Source: Anaerolineae bacterium
GTDB lineage: Bacteria > Chloroflexota > Anaerolineae > CG2-30-64-16
DNA length: 40,338 nt
Assembly: GCA_026645775.1 (NCBI GenBank)
Contig: JAPKMS010000035.1
Location: 1-40,338 of the forward strand
Direction of reading: 5' to 3'
The first letter of the stretch is position 1; every line of letters begins with the position of its first letter. The notes under the pieces were generated by a model. It ran no database searches. It had not been told where the DNA came from and saw only the letters and a list, made by a program, of their open reading frames with translations. Shown here one piece after another: positions 30,847 to 40,110 of the stretch. The position numbers were made by a program, and so were the translations under genes.

Positions 30847-32526
30847 ATGAGTGATGAGCGCACCCCCCTGTTGGTGATCGGGCTGGATGGCGGCAGTTGG
30901 ACCGTCCTGGGCCCGGCGATCGACGCGGGGTTGATGCCGAACCTGGCTCGACTGCGGGCGGGCGGCGCGTGGGGCGATCTGGCCTCCACCGTGCCGCCGT
31001 TCACCGCGCCCGCCTGGTCCACGTTTATGACCGGCAAAAACCCCGGCCAACACGGCGTGCTGTCGTTCTTCCGGCAGGATGTGACCGCCTATGCGCTGAC
31101 CCCATCGGCCGTGCTGGCTGCGGGCGCCGCGCAGCGCGATGACGTGCTGTGGGTGCGGCTGGGCGCGGCCGGCCGCCGCGTCGGCGTGGTCAACGTGCCG
31201 GTGACTTATCCGCCCCGCCCGGTCAACGGCTTCCTGGTAACGGGTTTGATGACCCCAATCGGCAGCGAGACGTTCACCTATCCCCAGGCGCTTGCGCAGG
31301 AGCTCGGCGCGGATTACGTGATTGAGCCGGATTATCTGCGGGAGTTCACGGAGACGTCTGATCTGGGCCGGCTGCCAATGCGCGAGCGCATGTTGGCCGA
31401 TCTCGATCGCTCCGAGGCGGTCCGGGCGCAGGCGTGCGTCGATCTGATCGCCCGCAACCGTCCAGATTTCTTCATGGTGGTGTTCGCCAGCACCGACCGG
31501 CTGGGACACTTCTTCTGGGACTACCTGGACCCGAACGTGGCCGGCGCGACGGACCGGGATGCGGCGCTGTTGGCGCGCGTGCAGGCCCATTTCCGGCTCC
31601 TCGACGACGCGATCGGGGCCCTGGTGGCCGCGATGGGACCCGGCGTCACGGTGCTGCTGATGTCGGATCACGGTTTCGGGCCCGCGCCACAGCGTTGGGC
31701 GCATGCTAATACGTGGCTGCGCGAGCAGGGGCTGTTGGCGCTGCAAACCGGCCGCGCCGTGGGCTGGACCAACCCGGCGTTTTGGAAGGCGCGGCTGGAA
31801 GATAGCCCCGTGAAGCGGTGGGCGCGCGCGGTGCTGCCGAGGAGCGCACAGCGCGCGATCCGGCGGGCCGAGCGCCTGGAAGACCTGGTGGACTGGCCCG
31901 CCACCCGCGCCTATGCCATGCCGCTCTACACCAACGTGACCGGGGTCATCGTGAATCTGCGCGGCCGCCAAGCGGACGGCTGTGTGGAGCCCGGCGCGGA
32001 TTACGAGGCCGTGCGCGACGCGGTGCTGGCGGCCGCGGCCGCATGGCGTGACCCGTTCACCGGGGAACGGCTGGTGCGATCGGCGTGGCGGCGGGAGGAG
32101 CTTTACCGCGGCGAGCACACGACGCAGTTCCCGGATGTCATCCTCGCCTTGGCGCTGGACTATACCGTCGTCCCCACTTTGCCCCCGCGCACGGTCACTC
32201 CGGCCGACCCGACAGACCGCACGGGCGATCATCGGCCTGAAGGCATTTTCCTGGCGTACGGCCCGGCGATCCGGCCCGGCCCGCTTGCGGGGGCAGCCAT
32301 CGCTGATCTGGCGCCCACTCTCTACCATCTGGCCGGGCTGCCTGTGCCTGATGACCTGGATGGCCGCGTGCTCCAAGCGGCGTTTGACCCGGCCTGGCTC
32401 GCTGGCCATCCGGTTTGCAGGGCTGCCGAAGGTCCAGCCGGCTCGCCGGCGGCTGCGGCCAGCATCTACACCGCCGAAGAAGAGGCCGCGCTGGCGCAGC
32501 ACCTGGCGGCGTTGGGGTATCTGTGA
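30847..32526 (+). CDS. Alkaline-phosphatase-superfamily phosphodiesterase/transferase (1)
   Basis: A 559-aa enzyme of the type I phosphodiesterase / nucleotide pyrophosphatase group of the alkaline phosphatase superfamily. The two-metal site looks complete: D14 in IGLDGGSW, the Thr nucleophile T53 in PPFTAPAW, STDRLGHFFW (Asp, His), SDHGFG (Asp-His) and GDHRPEGIF (last His). No signal peptide or transmembrane helix is evident, so it appears cytoplasmic, which is notable for a phosphodiesterase. Its substrate could be a nucleotide sugar or a phospho-group on a glycan precursor; this is inference from the cluster. I start at ATG 30847 with GGGGA seven bases upstream; the track start overlaps the preceding gene. 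The stop overlaps the paralogous next gene (TGATG). Confidence 0.85.
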   Translation: MSDERTPLLVIGLDGGSWTVLGPAIDAGLMPNLARLRAGGAWGDLASTVPPFTAPAWSTFMTGKNPGQHGVLSFFRQDVTAYALTPSAVLAAGAAQRDDVLWVRLGAAGRRVGVVNVPVTYPPRPVNGFLVTGLMTPIGSETFTYPQALAQELGADYVIEPDYLREFTETSDLGRLPMRERMLADLDRSEAVRAQACVDLIARNRPDFFMVVFASTDRLGHFFWDYLDPNVAGATDRDAALLARVQAHFRLLDDAIGALVAAMGPGVTVLLMSDHGFGPAPQRWAHANTWLREQGLLALQTGRAVGWTNPAFWKARLEDSPVKRWARAVLPRSAQRAIRRAERLEDLVDWPATRAYAMPLYTNVTGVIVNLRGRQADGCVEPGADYEAVRDAVLAAAAAWRDPFTGERLVRSAWRREELYRGEHTTQFPDVILALALDYTVVPTLPPRTVTPADPTDRTGDHRPEGIFLAYGPAIRPGPLAGAAIADLAPTLYHLAGLPVPDDLDGRVLQAAFDPAWLAGHPVCRAAEGPAGSPAAAASIYTAEEEAALAQHLAALGYL

Positions 32527-34184
32527 TGGATGAACACTACCGCGGCCCGCGCACGCTGGTGATCGGGCTGGATGGCGCGACCTGGCGGCTCCTGGAGCCG
32601 CGGCTGGCGGCCGGCGATCTGCCGGTGCTGGCCGGGCTCATCGCGGCCGGCGCGCGCGGCCCGCTGCGCTCGACCCTCCGCCCCGAAAGCTCGGTGGCGT
32701 GGAGCAGCTTTGCCACCGGAGTCAACGCGGGGCGTCACGGTGTCTTCGGGTTTGCCGGGCACGTGCCGGGCAGCTACAAGGTGCGGCTGATGACCGCCGC
32801 CGATGTGCGCATGCCGCTCTTTTGGGAGTGGACGGCCGGACACGGCATCCGCACGGGCATCTTCAACGTCCCGTTGGTCACTTATCCGCCGCGGGCATTG
32901 CCCGATGGCAGCTTCAGCGTCGGCGGGCTGATCACGCCTGGGTTAAGGAGCGACTTCACCTGGCCGCTGGCCTTGCGGGATGAGCTGCTGGCCCACGCGC
33001 CGGGCTACCAGCTCGACACCGAGATGGATCAAGCCGGCTTGTCTGACGAGCAGATCATCGCAGGGCTGGCCGAGTTGATCCGCACCCATCTCGACGCGGC
33101 GCTCTATCTGATCCGCACCCGGCAGCCTGAGCTGTTCGTCGCTGTCTTCATGGCCACCGACCGCATCCAGCACCATCTCTGGCGCCATCTTGATCCCCGC
33201 CATCCGCGCTACGACGCGGCCCGGTCACCGGGGCTGGCGCTGCGGATCCTCGATCTTTACCGGCAGCTCGATGCCGCCGTCGGCGCGTTGCAGGCCGCGG
33301 CCGCCGCGGATGCCTTGGTGCTTGTGATGTCGGATCATGGATTCAACGGCTGCGATCGGGCGTTTTCGGTCAACGCCTGGCTGGCGCAAAGCGGCTGGCT
33401 GGCGCTGAAGCGCGGTGCGGGTGCGCGGGGGACGGGCGCGCGGCTGCTGCGGCGTATGCGCCACGTGCCGGGTGTGCGCCGGTTGCGGGCGCTGTTGCCG
33501 GGCGTGCGTGATATCAAGCTGACCGATGCCTGGCGGCCCGACCCGACGGACTGGATCGATTGGAGCCGCACCCAGGCTTACTTCAGCGATGTGGGCGGCA
33601 TCCGCATCAACGTGGCGGGGCGGGAGCCGGAGGGGATCGTGCCGCCGGCCGACTACGAGCGCCTGCGCGATGAGATTACCGCCGGCTTGCTGGCACTGCG
33701 CGATCCTGCGACGGGGAGTGCGCCCATCTCGGCCGTTTATCGGCGGGAGGCGCTGTACGAGGGGCCGCACGTGGCGTTGGCGCCCGACCTGATCGCTGAG
33801 CCGCGCCGCGATGACGCTGATCCGGCCCGCAATTATCTGCTGGCCTATGGCGCGCCGCCCGGCGGGGGGCTGTTTGCCGAACTGCCGGGGCTGGATGGCA
33901 ACCACGACCTCGACGGCATCCTGATCGCGGCCGGACGGGGCGTCACGCCCGGTGCCATAGTGGGCGCACACCTGTGGGACCTCGCGCCGACGCTGTACCG
34001 CAGCCTGGGCATCGCGGGGCCGTCCGGCCTCGATGGCCGTATCCTGCCCGAGCTGGTCTCAGATGCCGGCGCGCTCGAAGGGCACACCGCTGGGGCAGCG
34101 ATCCCAGCCGCTGCCCCGGCGCTCACCGCGGAGGATGAGGCGGCCCTGGCCGATCATCTGCGCGCGCTGGGATACTTGAGCTGA
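32526..34184 (+). CDS. Alkaline-phosphatase-superfamily phosphodiesterase/transferase (2)
   Basis: A 552-aa paralogue of the preceding gene, collinear over its whole length and with the same ending (ALGYL). Metal ligands are D16 in IGLDGATW, ATDRIQHHLW, SDHGFNG and GNHDLDGIL. The nucleophile position aligned with T53 of the neighbour is Ser (S55 in RPESSVAW) and the PAW motif has become VAW. Both Thr and Ser are used in this superfamily, so activity is plausible but specificity has probably shifted. No export signal is visible. ATG 32526 shares a base with the upstream stop; the track start at 32415 is inside that gene. The pair most likely arose by tandem duplication. Confidence 0.85.
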   Translation: MDEHYRGPRTLVIGLDGATWRLLEPRLAAGDLPVLAGLIAAGARGPLRSTLRPESSVAWSSFATGVNAGRHGVFGFAGHVPGSYKVRLMTAADVRMPLFWEWTAGHGIRTGIFNVPLVTYPPRALPDGSFSVGGLITPGLRSDFTWPLALRDELLAHAPGYQLDTEMDQAGLSDEQIIAGLAELIRTHLDAALYLIRTRQPELFVAVFMATDRIQHHLWRHLDPRHPRYDAARSPGLALRILDLYRQLDAAVGALQAAAAADALVLVMSDHGFNGCDRAFSVNAWLAQSGWLALKRGAGARGTGARLLRRMRHVPGVRRLRALLPGVRDIKLTDAWRPDPTDWIDWSRTQAYFSDVGGIRINVAGREPEGIVPPADYERLRDEITAGLLALRDPATGSAPISAVYRREALYEGPHVALAPDLIAEPRRDDADPARNYLLAYGAPPGGGLFAELPGLDGNHDLDGILIAAGRGVTPGAIVGAHLWDLAPTLYRSLGIAGPSGLDGRILPELVSDAGALEGHTAGAAIPAAAPALTAEDEAALADHLRALGYLS

Positions 34185-34189
34185 AGCGT

Positions 34190-35677
34190 ATGGGCACGCT
34201 TACGCGCGTCGTTCGTAATCTGGCCGCCCTGGTCACATCGCTGGTGCTTGAAAGGGCGATCAGCCTGGTGCTGTTCCTGGTGATTGCCCGGCGGTTGGGG
34301 CCGGATGAGCTTGGCGAATATGCGCTGGCGTTTTCATTCCTGGCGATTTTCGAGACGCTCTCGGTTTTCGGTCAGAACCTGCTGGTGGTGCGCGAGGTCG
34401 CCCGGGATCGCACCAGCGCCGGACGCTACCTGATCAACTCCAGTGCGCTGGTCTCAGTCGTAGCCGTGCTGTGCGCAGCGTTGATGCCCACCGTGGCGCG
34501 CTGGTTGGGGTATCCGCCGCAGACGGTCTATTATATCCTGTTGGTAGGCCTGGTGCTGATCCCTGACTCGCTGGCGACCGTCTCGGAGTCGGTCGTGCAG
34601 GCGTGGGAGCGGATGGAGTTCATTGCGCTTTTCCGCTTTGCCACCAATCTGCTCGGCGCGGGGCTGGCGATCGTGCTGCTGAACGGCGGAGCTGGGCTGG
34701 TGGCGGTTTTTTGGGTGTTGGTGGCGCAGCGCACCCTGCTGGCAATGGCCTACGGCTGGTTGGTGTGGCAGCATGATGTGCGCGGAACACGGGCGCACTT
34801 CGAGTTGCCGTTTTGCCGCGAGTTGGTGCGAGTCTCGCTCGCCTTCATGGGCATGAGCGTGTTCGCGGCGCTCTTTAAGAACGTTGATGTCTGGATCTTG
34901 CGCGGAATGAGCACCCCCACCGAGGTCGGTGTGTACGCGGCGGCCGATCGGCCGGTGGCGCTCGTTACTTTAGCGGCGCCCATCATCATGACTGCGCTCT
35001 TTCCCAGCCTGGCCGAGACTTACCGATCAGCGCCGGAGCGGTTCGAGCGCATCCTGGAGAGCAGCCTCCGCCTGTTGGCCGTGACCGTTCCGTTTGTGGC
35101 AAGCCTGCTGGCGCTGGCCGCGCCGGGGCTGGTGGGGCTGCTTTACGGCGCCGGCTACGAGGGCGTTGTGCTGCCTTTGCAGATCCTGGCCTGGTCGCTG
35201 GTGCCGACGTTCCTGGCAGCCCTATTGTTCCGGGTCTTGCTGGCCAGCAACAACGAGCGCGTTTCGCTGCGCGTGTCCTTCATCAATGTGGTGGCCAACG
35301 TGGGCCTCAACCTGTGGCTGATCCCGCGCGGCGGTGCAGCCGCAGCCAGCCTGGTGGCGCTGGTCACGGGCTTCATGGGCCTGGCGCAGAACTATTGGTA
35401 TGTGGATCGCCATCTGCTGCACATCCGCGCGGGCCGGATTTTTGCCAAGCCGGTGGCGGCGATGGGGGTGGCGGGCGGGCTGTTCTTGCTGCTGCCGTCA
35501 ACCTGGCATCTCTACGTGCGCGGCGGCCTTGCCACGCTGGTCTACCTGGGGGTGCTGGCGCAATTGCGGGTGGTCGCGCGCGAGGAGATCGCGGTGTTCA
35601 CGAGTCTGGCGGCGCGGTGGGGCCGGCGACAGCGGGCGCGCCTTGCCGAGGCGTCGCGGCCGGCGAAGAGGGACTGA
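34190..35677 (+). CDS. Wzx-like polysaccharide flippase (1)
   Basis: A 495-aa membrane protein of the MOP (Wzx/polysaccharide synthase) flippase family with about 12-14 hydrophobic segments. The family's N-terminal pattern is visible: RAISLVLFLVIARRLGPDELGEYAL, where the arginines and GPxxxGxY-type turn lead helix 2. It also has the central NVDVWILRGMSTPTEVGVYAAA. It would flip undecaprenyl-linked repeat units across the membrane. It begins 5 bp after the second phosphodiesterase gene with no strong ribosome site. A second, divergent flippase is encoded three genes downstream. Confidence 0.9.
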   Translation: MGTLTRVVRNLAALVTSLVLERAISLVLFLVIARRLGPDELGEYALAFSFLAIFETLSVFGQNLLVVREVARDRTSAGRYLINSSALVSVVAVLCAALMPTVARWLGYPPQTVYYILLVGLVLIPDSLATVSESVVQAWERMEFIALFRFATNLLGAGLAIVLLNGGAGLVAVFWVLVAQRTLLAMAYGWLVWQHDVRGTRAHFELPFCRELVRVSLAFMGMSVFAALFKNVDVWILRGMSTPTEVGVYAAADRPVALVTLAAPIIMTALFPSLAETYRSAPERFERILESSLRLLAVTVPFVASLLALAAPGLVGLLYGAGYEGVVLPLQILAWSLVPTFLAALLFRVLLASNNERVSLRVSFINVVANVGLNLWLIPRGGAAAASLVALVTGFMGLAQNYWYVDRHLLHIRAGRIFAKPVAAMGVAGGLFLLLPSTWHLYVRGGLATLVYLGVLAQLRVVAREEIAVFTSLAARWGRRQRARLAEASRPAKRD

Positions 35678-35680
35678 TCC

Positions 35681-36898
35681 ATGAAGATCGTTTCGATCAA
35701 TGCCGTGCCGCCTTACCCGCCCACTTCCGGTGGGCAGGTGCGCACCTTTAACCTGCTGGGCCGGCTGCACGGGCGGCACGATCTGTCGGTGCTCTGTTTT
35801 TACCGTTCGGCCGAAGAGCGGGCAGGGCTGGCGCATCTGGCGGGACTGGGGTGGCGCATCGTGGCGGTGCCGTTTGCCCGATTGAACCCGGCCCAACCGC
35901 GCACCTGGCCGACGGCTGGCCGCTACCTGGCCGCCCTTGGCAGCGCGCGGCCGGCCGGCGTCACGCACTGGGATCAGCCCGCCATGCATGCGGCGGTGGC
36001 TGAGGCCGCTGCGGGCGCCGCCGTGGTTCAAGCGGAAGAGACCTTCCTGGCGCCCTACGTGCTGGGCCTGCCGCGCGGGCCGATCCGCACCGTGACGGCG
36101 CTCGACGTGTACGCTGTGACGTTGGGCCGGCGGCTGGCGGTGACGCAGGGGTGGCGGCCGCGGTGGAGCTTGCGCCGCGAACAGGCGCGGTTTGCCCGTT
36201 ACGAGGGCTGGGTGGCCGGCCAGGTGGATCGGATGTTAGTGATGTCGGACGTGGATGCGGCCTCCTTGCGCGAGATGAATCCGGCCGCCCGGTTGGCGGT
36301 GGCGCCCAACGGCGTCGATACGCGCCGGCTGCAACCGGGCCCCATCCGCACACAGGGCCGGCACCTGCTGTTCGTCGGCTCGCCCAACCACGCGCCCAAC
36401 GTGGACGCCGCGCATTGGCTGTTGACGGAAATCTGGCCCGCGCTGCACCGGCGGCGGCCGGACGCCACGCTCACGCTGGTGTACATGGACACCCCGGCGG
36501 TGTCGGCGTTGGCTGCGGACCAGCCCGGCGTGCGCGTCACCGGCCGGGCCCTGGATGTGACGCCGTACTATCGGGAGGCGGACCTCGCGCTCGCGCCGCT
36601 CCGCATCGGCTCGGGCACCCGGCTCAAAATTTTGGAGGCGATGGCTCTGGGCGTGCCGATCCTCACGACGCAGGTTGGCGCAGAAGGACTGGCGCTCCTG
36701 CCGGATCAGCATGCGGTCTACGCTGAGACGACCACCGAATGGGTGGACGCGGCCTGTGCGCTGCTGGATGCTGCTGCCCGGCGGCGTGCCTTGGCCGCGG
36801 CCGCGCGGGCGTTGGCCGAAAGTCTGTATGAATGGGATCGGATCGTGGAGCAACTTGAAGCAGTCTATCGGGAGCTGGGCGCTGATGGATCGCGTTGA
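35681..36898 (+). CDS. Glycosyltransferase family 4 protein
   Basis: GT-B fold transferase, 405 aa, cytoplasmic. The N-terminal acceptor domain begins MKIVSINAVPPYPPTSGG, containing the glycine-rich loop typical of GT4. The C-terminal donor domain starts near residue 205 (VAPNGVDTRRLQPG, then HLLFVGSPNHAPNVDAAHWL). It ends with the sugar-nucleotide site LAPLRIGSGTRLKILEAMALGVPILTT, where the Glu of KILEAM corresponds to the E-x7-E motif. Donor sugar is unknown. It starts 3 bp after the flippase stop with GAGGG about eight bases upstream, and its end overlaps the GT2 gene by 14 bp. Confidence 0.92.
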   Translation: MKIVSINAVPPYPPTSGGQVRTFNLLGRLHGRHDLSVLCFYRSAEERAGLAHLAGLGWRIVAVPFARLNPAQPRTWPTAGRYLAALGSARPAGVTHWDQPAMHAAVAEAAAGAAVVQAEETFLAPYVLGLPRGPIRTVTALDVYAVTLGRRLAVTQGWRPRWSLRREQARFARYEGWVAGQVDRMLVMSDVDAASLREMNPAARLAVAPNGVDTRRLQPGPIRTQGRHLLFVGSPNHAPNVDAAHWLLTEIWPALHRRRPDATLTLVYMDTPAVSALAADQPGVRVTGRALDVTPYYREADLALAPLRIGSGTRLKILEAMALGVPILTTQVGAEGLALLPDQHAVYAETTTEWVDAACALLDAAARRRALAAAARALAESLYEWDRIVEQLEAVYRELGADGSR

Positions 36899-37937
36899 AC
36901 TGCCGGCCCCTGAGCTTTCCGTGATCATCGTCAACTGGAACGCCCGGGATTTCCTGGCCGCGTGCCTGGACTCGGTCCTGGCTGAGGCGCGGGCGCTGCC
37001 GCTGGAAATCTGGGTGGTGGACAACGCCTCCAGCGACGGCAGCGCGGCGCTGGTACGCGAGCGCTACCCCGACGTCAAACTGATCGCGAACGAGGATAAC
37101 GCGGGGTTCGCCGCGGCCAACAACCAGGGGCTGGCGCGTGCGCGGGGCCGGTACGCCATCCTGCTCAACCCCGATACGGTTGTGAAGCCGGGCGCCCTGG
37201 CCCGCATGGTGCAGTTTCTGGCCGAGCACCCGCGGGTCGGCGTGGTGGGCCCCAAGTTGGTGCTGCCGCGCGGCCAGATCCAGGGCGGCGCGGCCGGCTA
37301 TGAGCCGTCGCTCTGGACGGTATTCAACTACAGTTTCTTCTTTTATAACGTGGCGCCGCCGCTCTTCCGCGGGCTGTGGCTGGCCCGCCGGCAATACGTT
37401 CAGGGCGATGCAATCCCGGTGGATTGGGTCTCGGGGGCCGCGTTGATGGTGCGCATGGAGGCCGTGCACCTGGCTGGTCCGCTGGACGAGCATTACTTTA
37501 TGTATGCCGAAGATGTGGACTGGTGCCGTCGGCTGCGGGAAGCGGGCTGGCAGGTTTTTTGCCTGCCGGATGTAAGCGTGGTGCACTACATCGGGCGCAG
37601 CATCCGCCAGCGCGGGCGCGCGTTTTTCGCGGTCAATGTCTATAGCCTCGATCGCTACTATCGCTCCCGCTACCGCCCGGCTGCAGTGCGGCTGCTGCAC
37701 CTGTTCGGGGTGGGCGGCTTCACGCTGCGGCTGGTGGCGTATGAGACGCTGTACCTGGTCCGGCGCCGGGTGGTTTACGCGGAGCTGCGCGATAAGTGGG
37801 CGGCCTGCTTGCAGGCCAGCATCAAGCTGCTCTTTGGAGCGGCCCCCGCGGGCGCCGTGTCGGCCACCGGCAACGGCGATGCGTCCCTCTCCCCCGCGGC
37901 GCGGGCCGCCCATTTCACCGAGGAGCGGCCGAGATGA
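36885..37937 (+). CDS. Glycosyltransferase family 2 protein
   Basis: GT-A fold inverting transferase of 350 aa, in the rhamnosyltransferase/WbbL-like branch by pattern. It begins LSVIIVNWNARDFLAACLDS, then VVDNASSDGSAAL, NEDNAGFAAANNQGL, the metal-binding NPDT in place of DxD, and the acceptor-side motif AEDVDWCRRLREAGW. A hydrophobic stretch near 280-310 (LLHLFGVGGFTLRLVAYETLYLV) may anchor it to the membrane. The tail is low-complexity. I use ATG 36885 because the family start follows directly; the track's start at 36675 lies inside the GT4 gene. It overlaps GT4 by 14 bp, and the next flippase by 4 bp (ATGA). Confidence 0.92.
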   Translation: MDRVELPAPELSVIIVNWNARDFLAACLDSVLAEARALPLEIWVVDNASSDGSAALVRERYPDVKLIANEDNAGFAAANNQGLARARGRYAILLNPDTVVKPGALARMVQFLAEHPRVGVVGPKLVLPRGQIQGGAAGYEPSLWTVFNYSFFFYNVAPPLFRGLWLARRQYVQGDAIPVDWVSGAALMVRMEAVHLAGPLDEHYFMYAEDVDWCRRLREAGWQVFCLPDVSVVHYIGRSIRQRGRAFFAVNVYSLDRYYRSRYRPAAVRLLHLFGVGGFTLRLVAYETLYLVRRRVVYAELRDKWAACLQASIKLLFGAAPAGAVSATGNGDASLSPAARAAHFTEERPR

Positions 37938-39352
37938 ACTCCTTGCAGCGGCTCTTTAAGAACACCGTCGCCATGTCGATGAGCAGCTTCCTGCGGCTGG
38001 GCGTGGGGCTCATCCTGACGATCTATATCGCGCGCTACCTGGGGGCTACCTTTCTCGGTAAATACACGCTGCTGGTGGCCTATATCAACATCTTCCAGAT
38101 TCTGGCTGAGGCGGGCATCCCGCGCCTGGTGACGCGCGAAGTCGCACGCGCACCGGAACAGGCCAGCCGCTACTTCTGGAACGCGTTGGTGGTGCAACTG
38201 CTGTGCAGCGTCGGCTCGGCGGCGACCATGGTGGCCCTGGTGGAGGTGTTGCACTATCCCGCCGACACCAAGCTGATGCTCTACCTGGCGACCGGCGCCC
38301 TGCCGACGTACGCAGCCTCGGCGGCCGGCGCCGCGATCCTGCAAGCCTACGAGCGCATGGAGATCAGCACGCTGGCCGAGACCATCAGCAGCGCGGGGCA
38401 GTTGGTGGCGACCATCGTTGTCCTGCAAGCCGGGTTTGGCGTGGTGGGTGTGGCGCTGGTGAAGGTGCTGGGCTTCGCGTTGGTGGCCCTGGTTAACCTG
38501 CTGGCCGTGTGGCGGCTGAAGCTGGTGCGCCGGCCGCATGTCGAGCTGCGCTTCGGGTCGGGCCTGCTGCGCGATGCCCGGACGATCCTGATGATGGCGA
38601 TCTTCGAGTCCGTGCTGCTCCGCCTGGATGTCCTGATTATCACCCAGCTCTGGGGTGAGGCGGTGACGGGCGTGTACAACGCGGCCTACCAACTCGTCAA
38701 GGCGTTCGTGCTGCTGGTGTGGGCCTTCGCGGACGCGATTTACCCGGTGTTGAGCCGCTTATTTCGCCAAGGGCCAGCCAATATGCGCCGCGCCCTGGCT
38801 TCATCGCTGCAATACGGCGCGGTGGCGATTTTGCCGTTGGCGGTGGGGGGAACTTTGCTTGCCGAGCCCGTGATCCGACTCGTCTACCGCGAGCAAAGCT
38901 TCATGGATGCCGCCTGGGCGCTGCGGCTGTTGATCTGGCACCTGCTGCCGTTTTTTGCGCACACGATCCTGCTGCGCGGCCTGATTGCGGCCGATCGCCA
39001 GGATCTGGCGGCCAAGATCGAAGGCCTGACGCTGGCGGCCGCGGTGGTTTATGAGTTGTCTTTGATCTATTTCTTCGGCATGATCGGCGCATCGGTGGCG
39101 GCCACGCTGACGTTCCTGACCGCCGTGGTGTTGAGCTGGCGCGCGCTGACCGGGTTGGTGGGCATCCTTGAGGTGCCCTGGCGGAAGATCGGCCTGGCGG
39201 TGGCGGCGGCGCTGGGCATGGGCATCGCGGTGTGGCTGCTGCGAGACGTTGCGCTGTGGATCGCCGTTCCGGTGGGCGCGGCGGTGTATGCGCTGCTGGT
39301 CCTGGCTGCGGGCGTGGTGCGGCCGAGCGAGCTGCGCGGACTGGTGCGGTAG
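37934..39352 (+). CDS. Wzx-like polysaccharide flippase (2)
   Basis: A 472-aa MOP-family flippase with about 12-14 membrane segments. The start NSLQRLFKNTVAMSMSSFLRLGVGLILTIYIARYLG (region) and FLGKYTLLVAYINIF are typical, as is the mid-protein LLRLDVLIITQLWGEAVTGVYNAAYQLV. It is clearly distinct from the first flippase, not a recent copy. Two flippases in one cluster suggest two lipid-linked products or a partner function. ATG 37934 overlaps the GT2 stop (ATGA) and has AGGAG eight bases upstream. The track start at 37796 is within the GT2 gene. Confidence 0.9.
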   Translation: MNSLQRLFKNTVAMSMSSFLRLGVGLILTIYIARYLGATFLGKYTLLVAYINIFQILAEAGIPRLVTREVARAPEQASRYFWNALVVQLLCSVGSAATMVALVEVLHYPADTKLMLYLATGALPTYAASAAGAAILQAYERMEISTLAETISSAGQLVATIVVLQAGFGVVGVALVKVLGFALVALVNLLAVWRLKLVRRPHVELRFGSGLLRDARTILMMAIFESVLLRLDVLIITQLWGEAVTGVYNAAYQLVKAFVLLVWAFADAIYPVLSRLFRQGPANMRRALASSLQYGAVAILPLAVGGTLLAEPVIRLVYREQSFMDAAWALRLLIWHLLPFFAHTILLRGLIAADRQDLAAKIEGLTLAAAVVYELSLIYFFGMIGASVAATLTFLTAVVLSWRALTGLVGILEVPWRKIGLAVAAALGMGIAVWLLRDVALWIAVPVGAAVYALLVLAAGVVRPSELRGLVR

Positions 39353-39357
39353 GAGCT

Positions 39358-40110
39358 ATGGCAAAGGACCGTTTGGCCCAGGCGGCCGAATCGTTGATCC
39401 AGCGCATCAAACATGATCGCGGGTATCACCTCGACCCGGACCTGGGCGGCGCGGCGCTGATTGGGATCATTTGGCGGCGCGGGATGGCGCTGCTGCGCGG
39501 GGTGGCGTGGTCGTGGCGACTGGGCGCTTGCCGTCTGCCGTTTTTCGTGGGGCGCAGGGTGCAGATCCGCCATGCGCGCCAGCTTCGAGTCGGCCGCGGG
39601 GTCACACTGGACGACGATGTGATCATTGATGCGCTCTCGCGCCGCGGGGTGACGCTGGGCGACAACGTGACCATCGCTCGCGGCACGGTGATCCAGGCTA
39701 CGGGTGTGATGACGCGGCTCGGCGTCGGGCTGGAGATGGGCGCGAATGCCAACCTGGGCCACTACAGCTTCGTCGGCGCGGCCGGCGGGGTCCGCATCGG
39801 CGCAAACGTGCTCATCGGCCAACGGGTCAGCTTCCATTCCGAGAATCACATCTTCGAGCGCACTGACGTGCCGATCAAGGCGCAGGGCGTGACGCGGGGG
39901 GGCATCGTGATCGAGGAGGATTGCTGGCTGGGCGCAGGCACGATTTTCCTGGATGGCGTGACGGTGGCCCGCGGCAGCGTGATCGCGGCGGGCAGCGTGG
40001 TGACGAAGGATGTGGCGCCGTACAGCGTGATGGGCGGTGTCCCCGCTCGGTTGATCCGTAACCGGTTGACGGAAGGCAAGGAAGGCGATGCTGGACAGGA
40101 TGAGGGCTGA
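39358..40110 (+). CDS. Hexapeptide-repeat (LbH) acyltransferase
   Basis: Left-handed beta-helix acyltransferase, 250 aa, of the WcaF/CysE/maltose-acetyltransferase type. The first 70 residues are helical (DRLAQAAESLIQRIKHDRG). Hexapeptide repeats then run from about 75 to 235 (RVGRGVTLDDDVIID, VTLGDNVTIARGTVI, VRIGANVLIGQRV, VTVARGSVIAAGSVVTKDV). The ending PYSVMGGVPARLI is diagnostic of the family. The catalytic His is likely in SFHSENHIF. It would O- or N-acetylate a sugar of the polymer or a precursor. The ATG is only two bases after AGGAG, a tight spacing, but no better start is available; the track start is inside the flippase gene. It overlaps the next gene by 23 bp. Confidence 0.9.
   Translation: MAKDRLAQAAESLIQRIKHDRGYHLDPDLGGAALIGIIWRRGMALLRGVAWSWRLGACRLPFFVGRRVQIRHARQLRVGRGVTLDDDVIIDALSRRGVTLGDNVTIARGTVIQATGVMTRLGVGLEMGANANLGHYSFVGAAGGVRIGANVLIGQRVSFHSENHIFERTDVPIKAQGVTRGGIVIEEDCWLGAGTIFLDGVTVARGSVIAAGSVVTKDVAPYSVMGGVPARLIRNRLTEGKEGDAGQDEG

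Noticed and set aside
30517-32502. 661-aa minus-strand open frame opposite the first phosphodiesterase gene
   Set aside because: Arg/Pro/His/Gln-rich translation with no family features; the + strand gene explains the region fully.
36236-37024. Minus-strand 262-aa open frame across the GT4-GT2 junction
   Set aside because: Opposite two clear glycosyltransferase genes; the translation has no family features.
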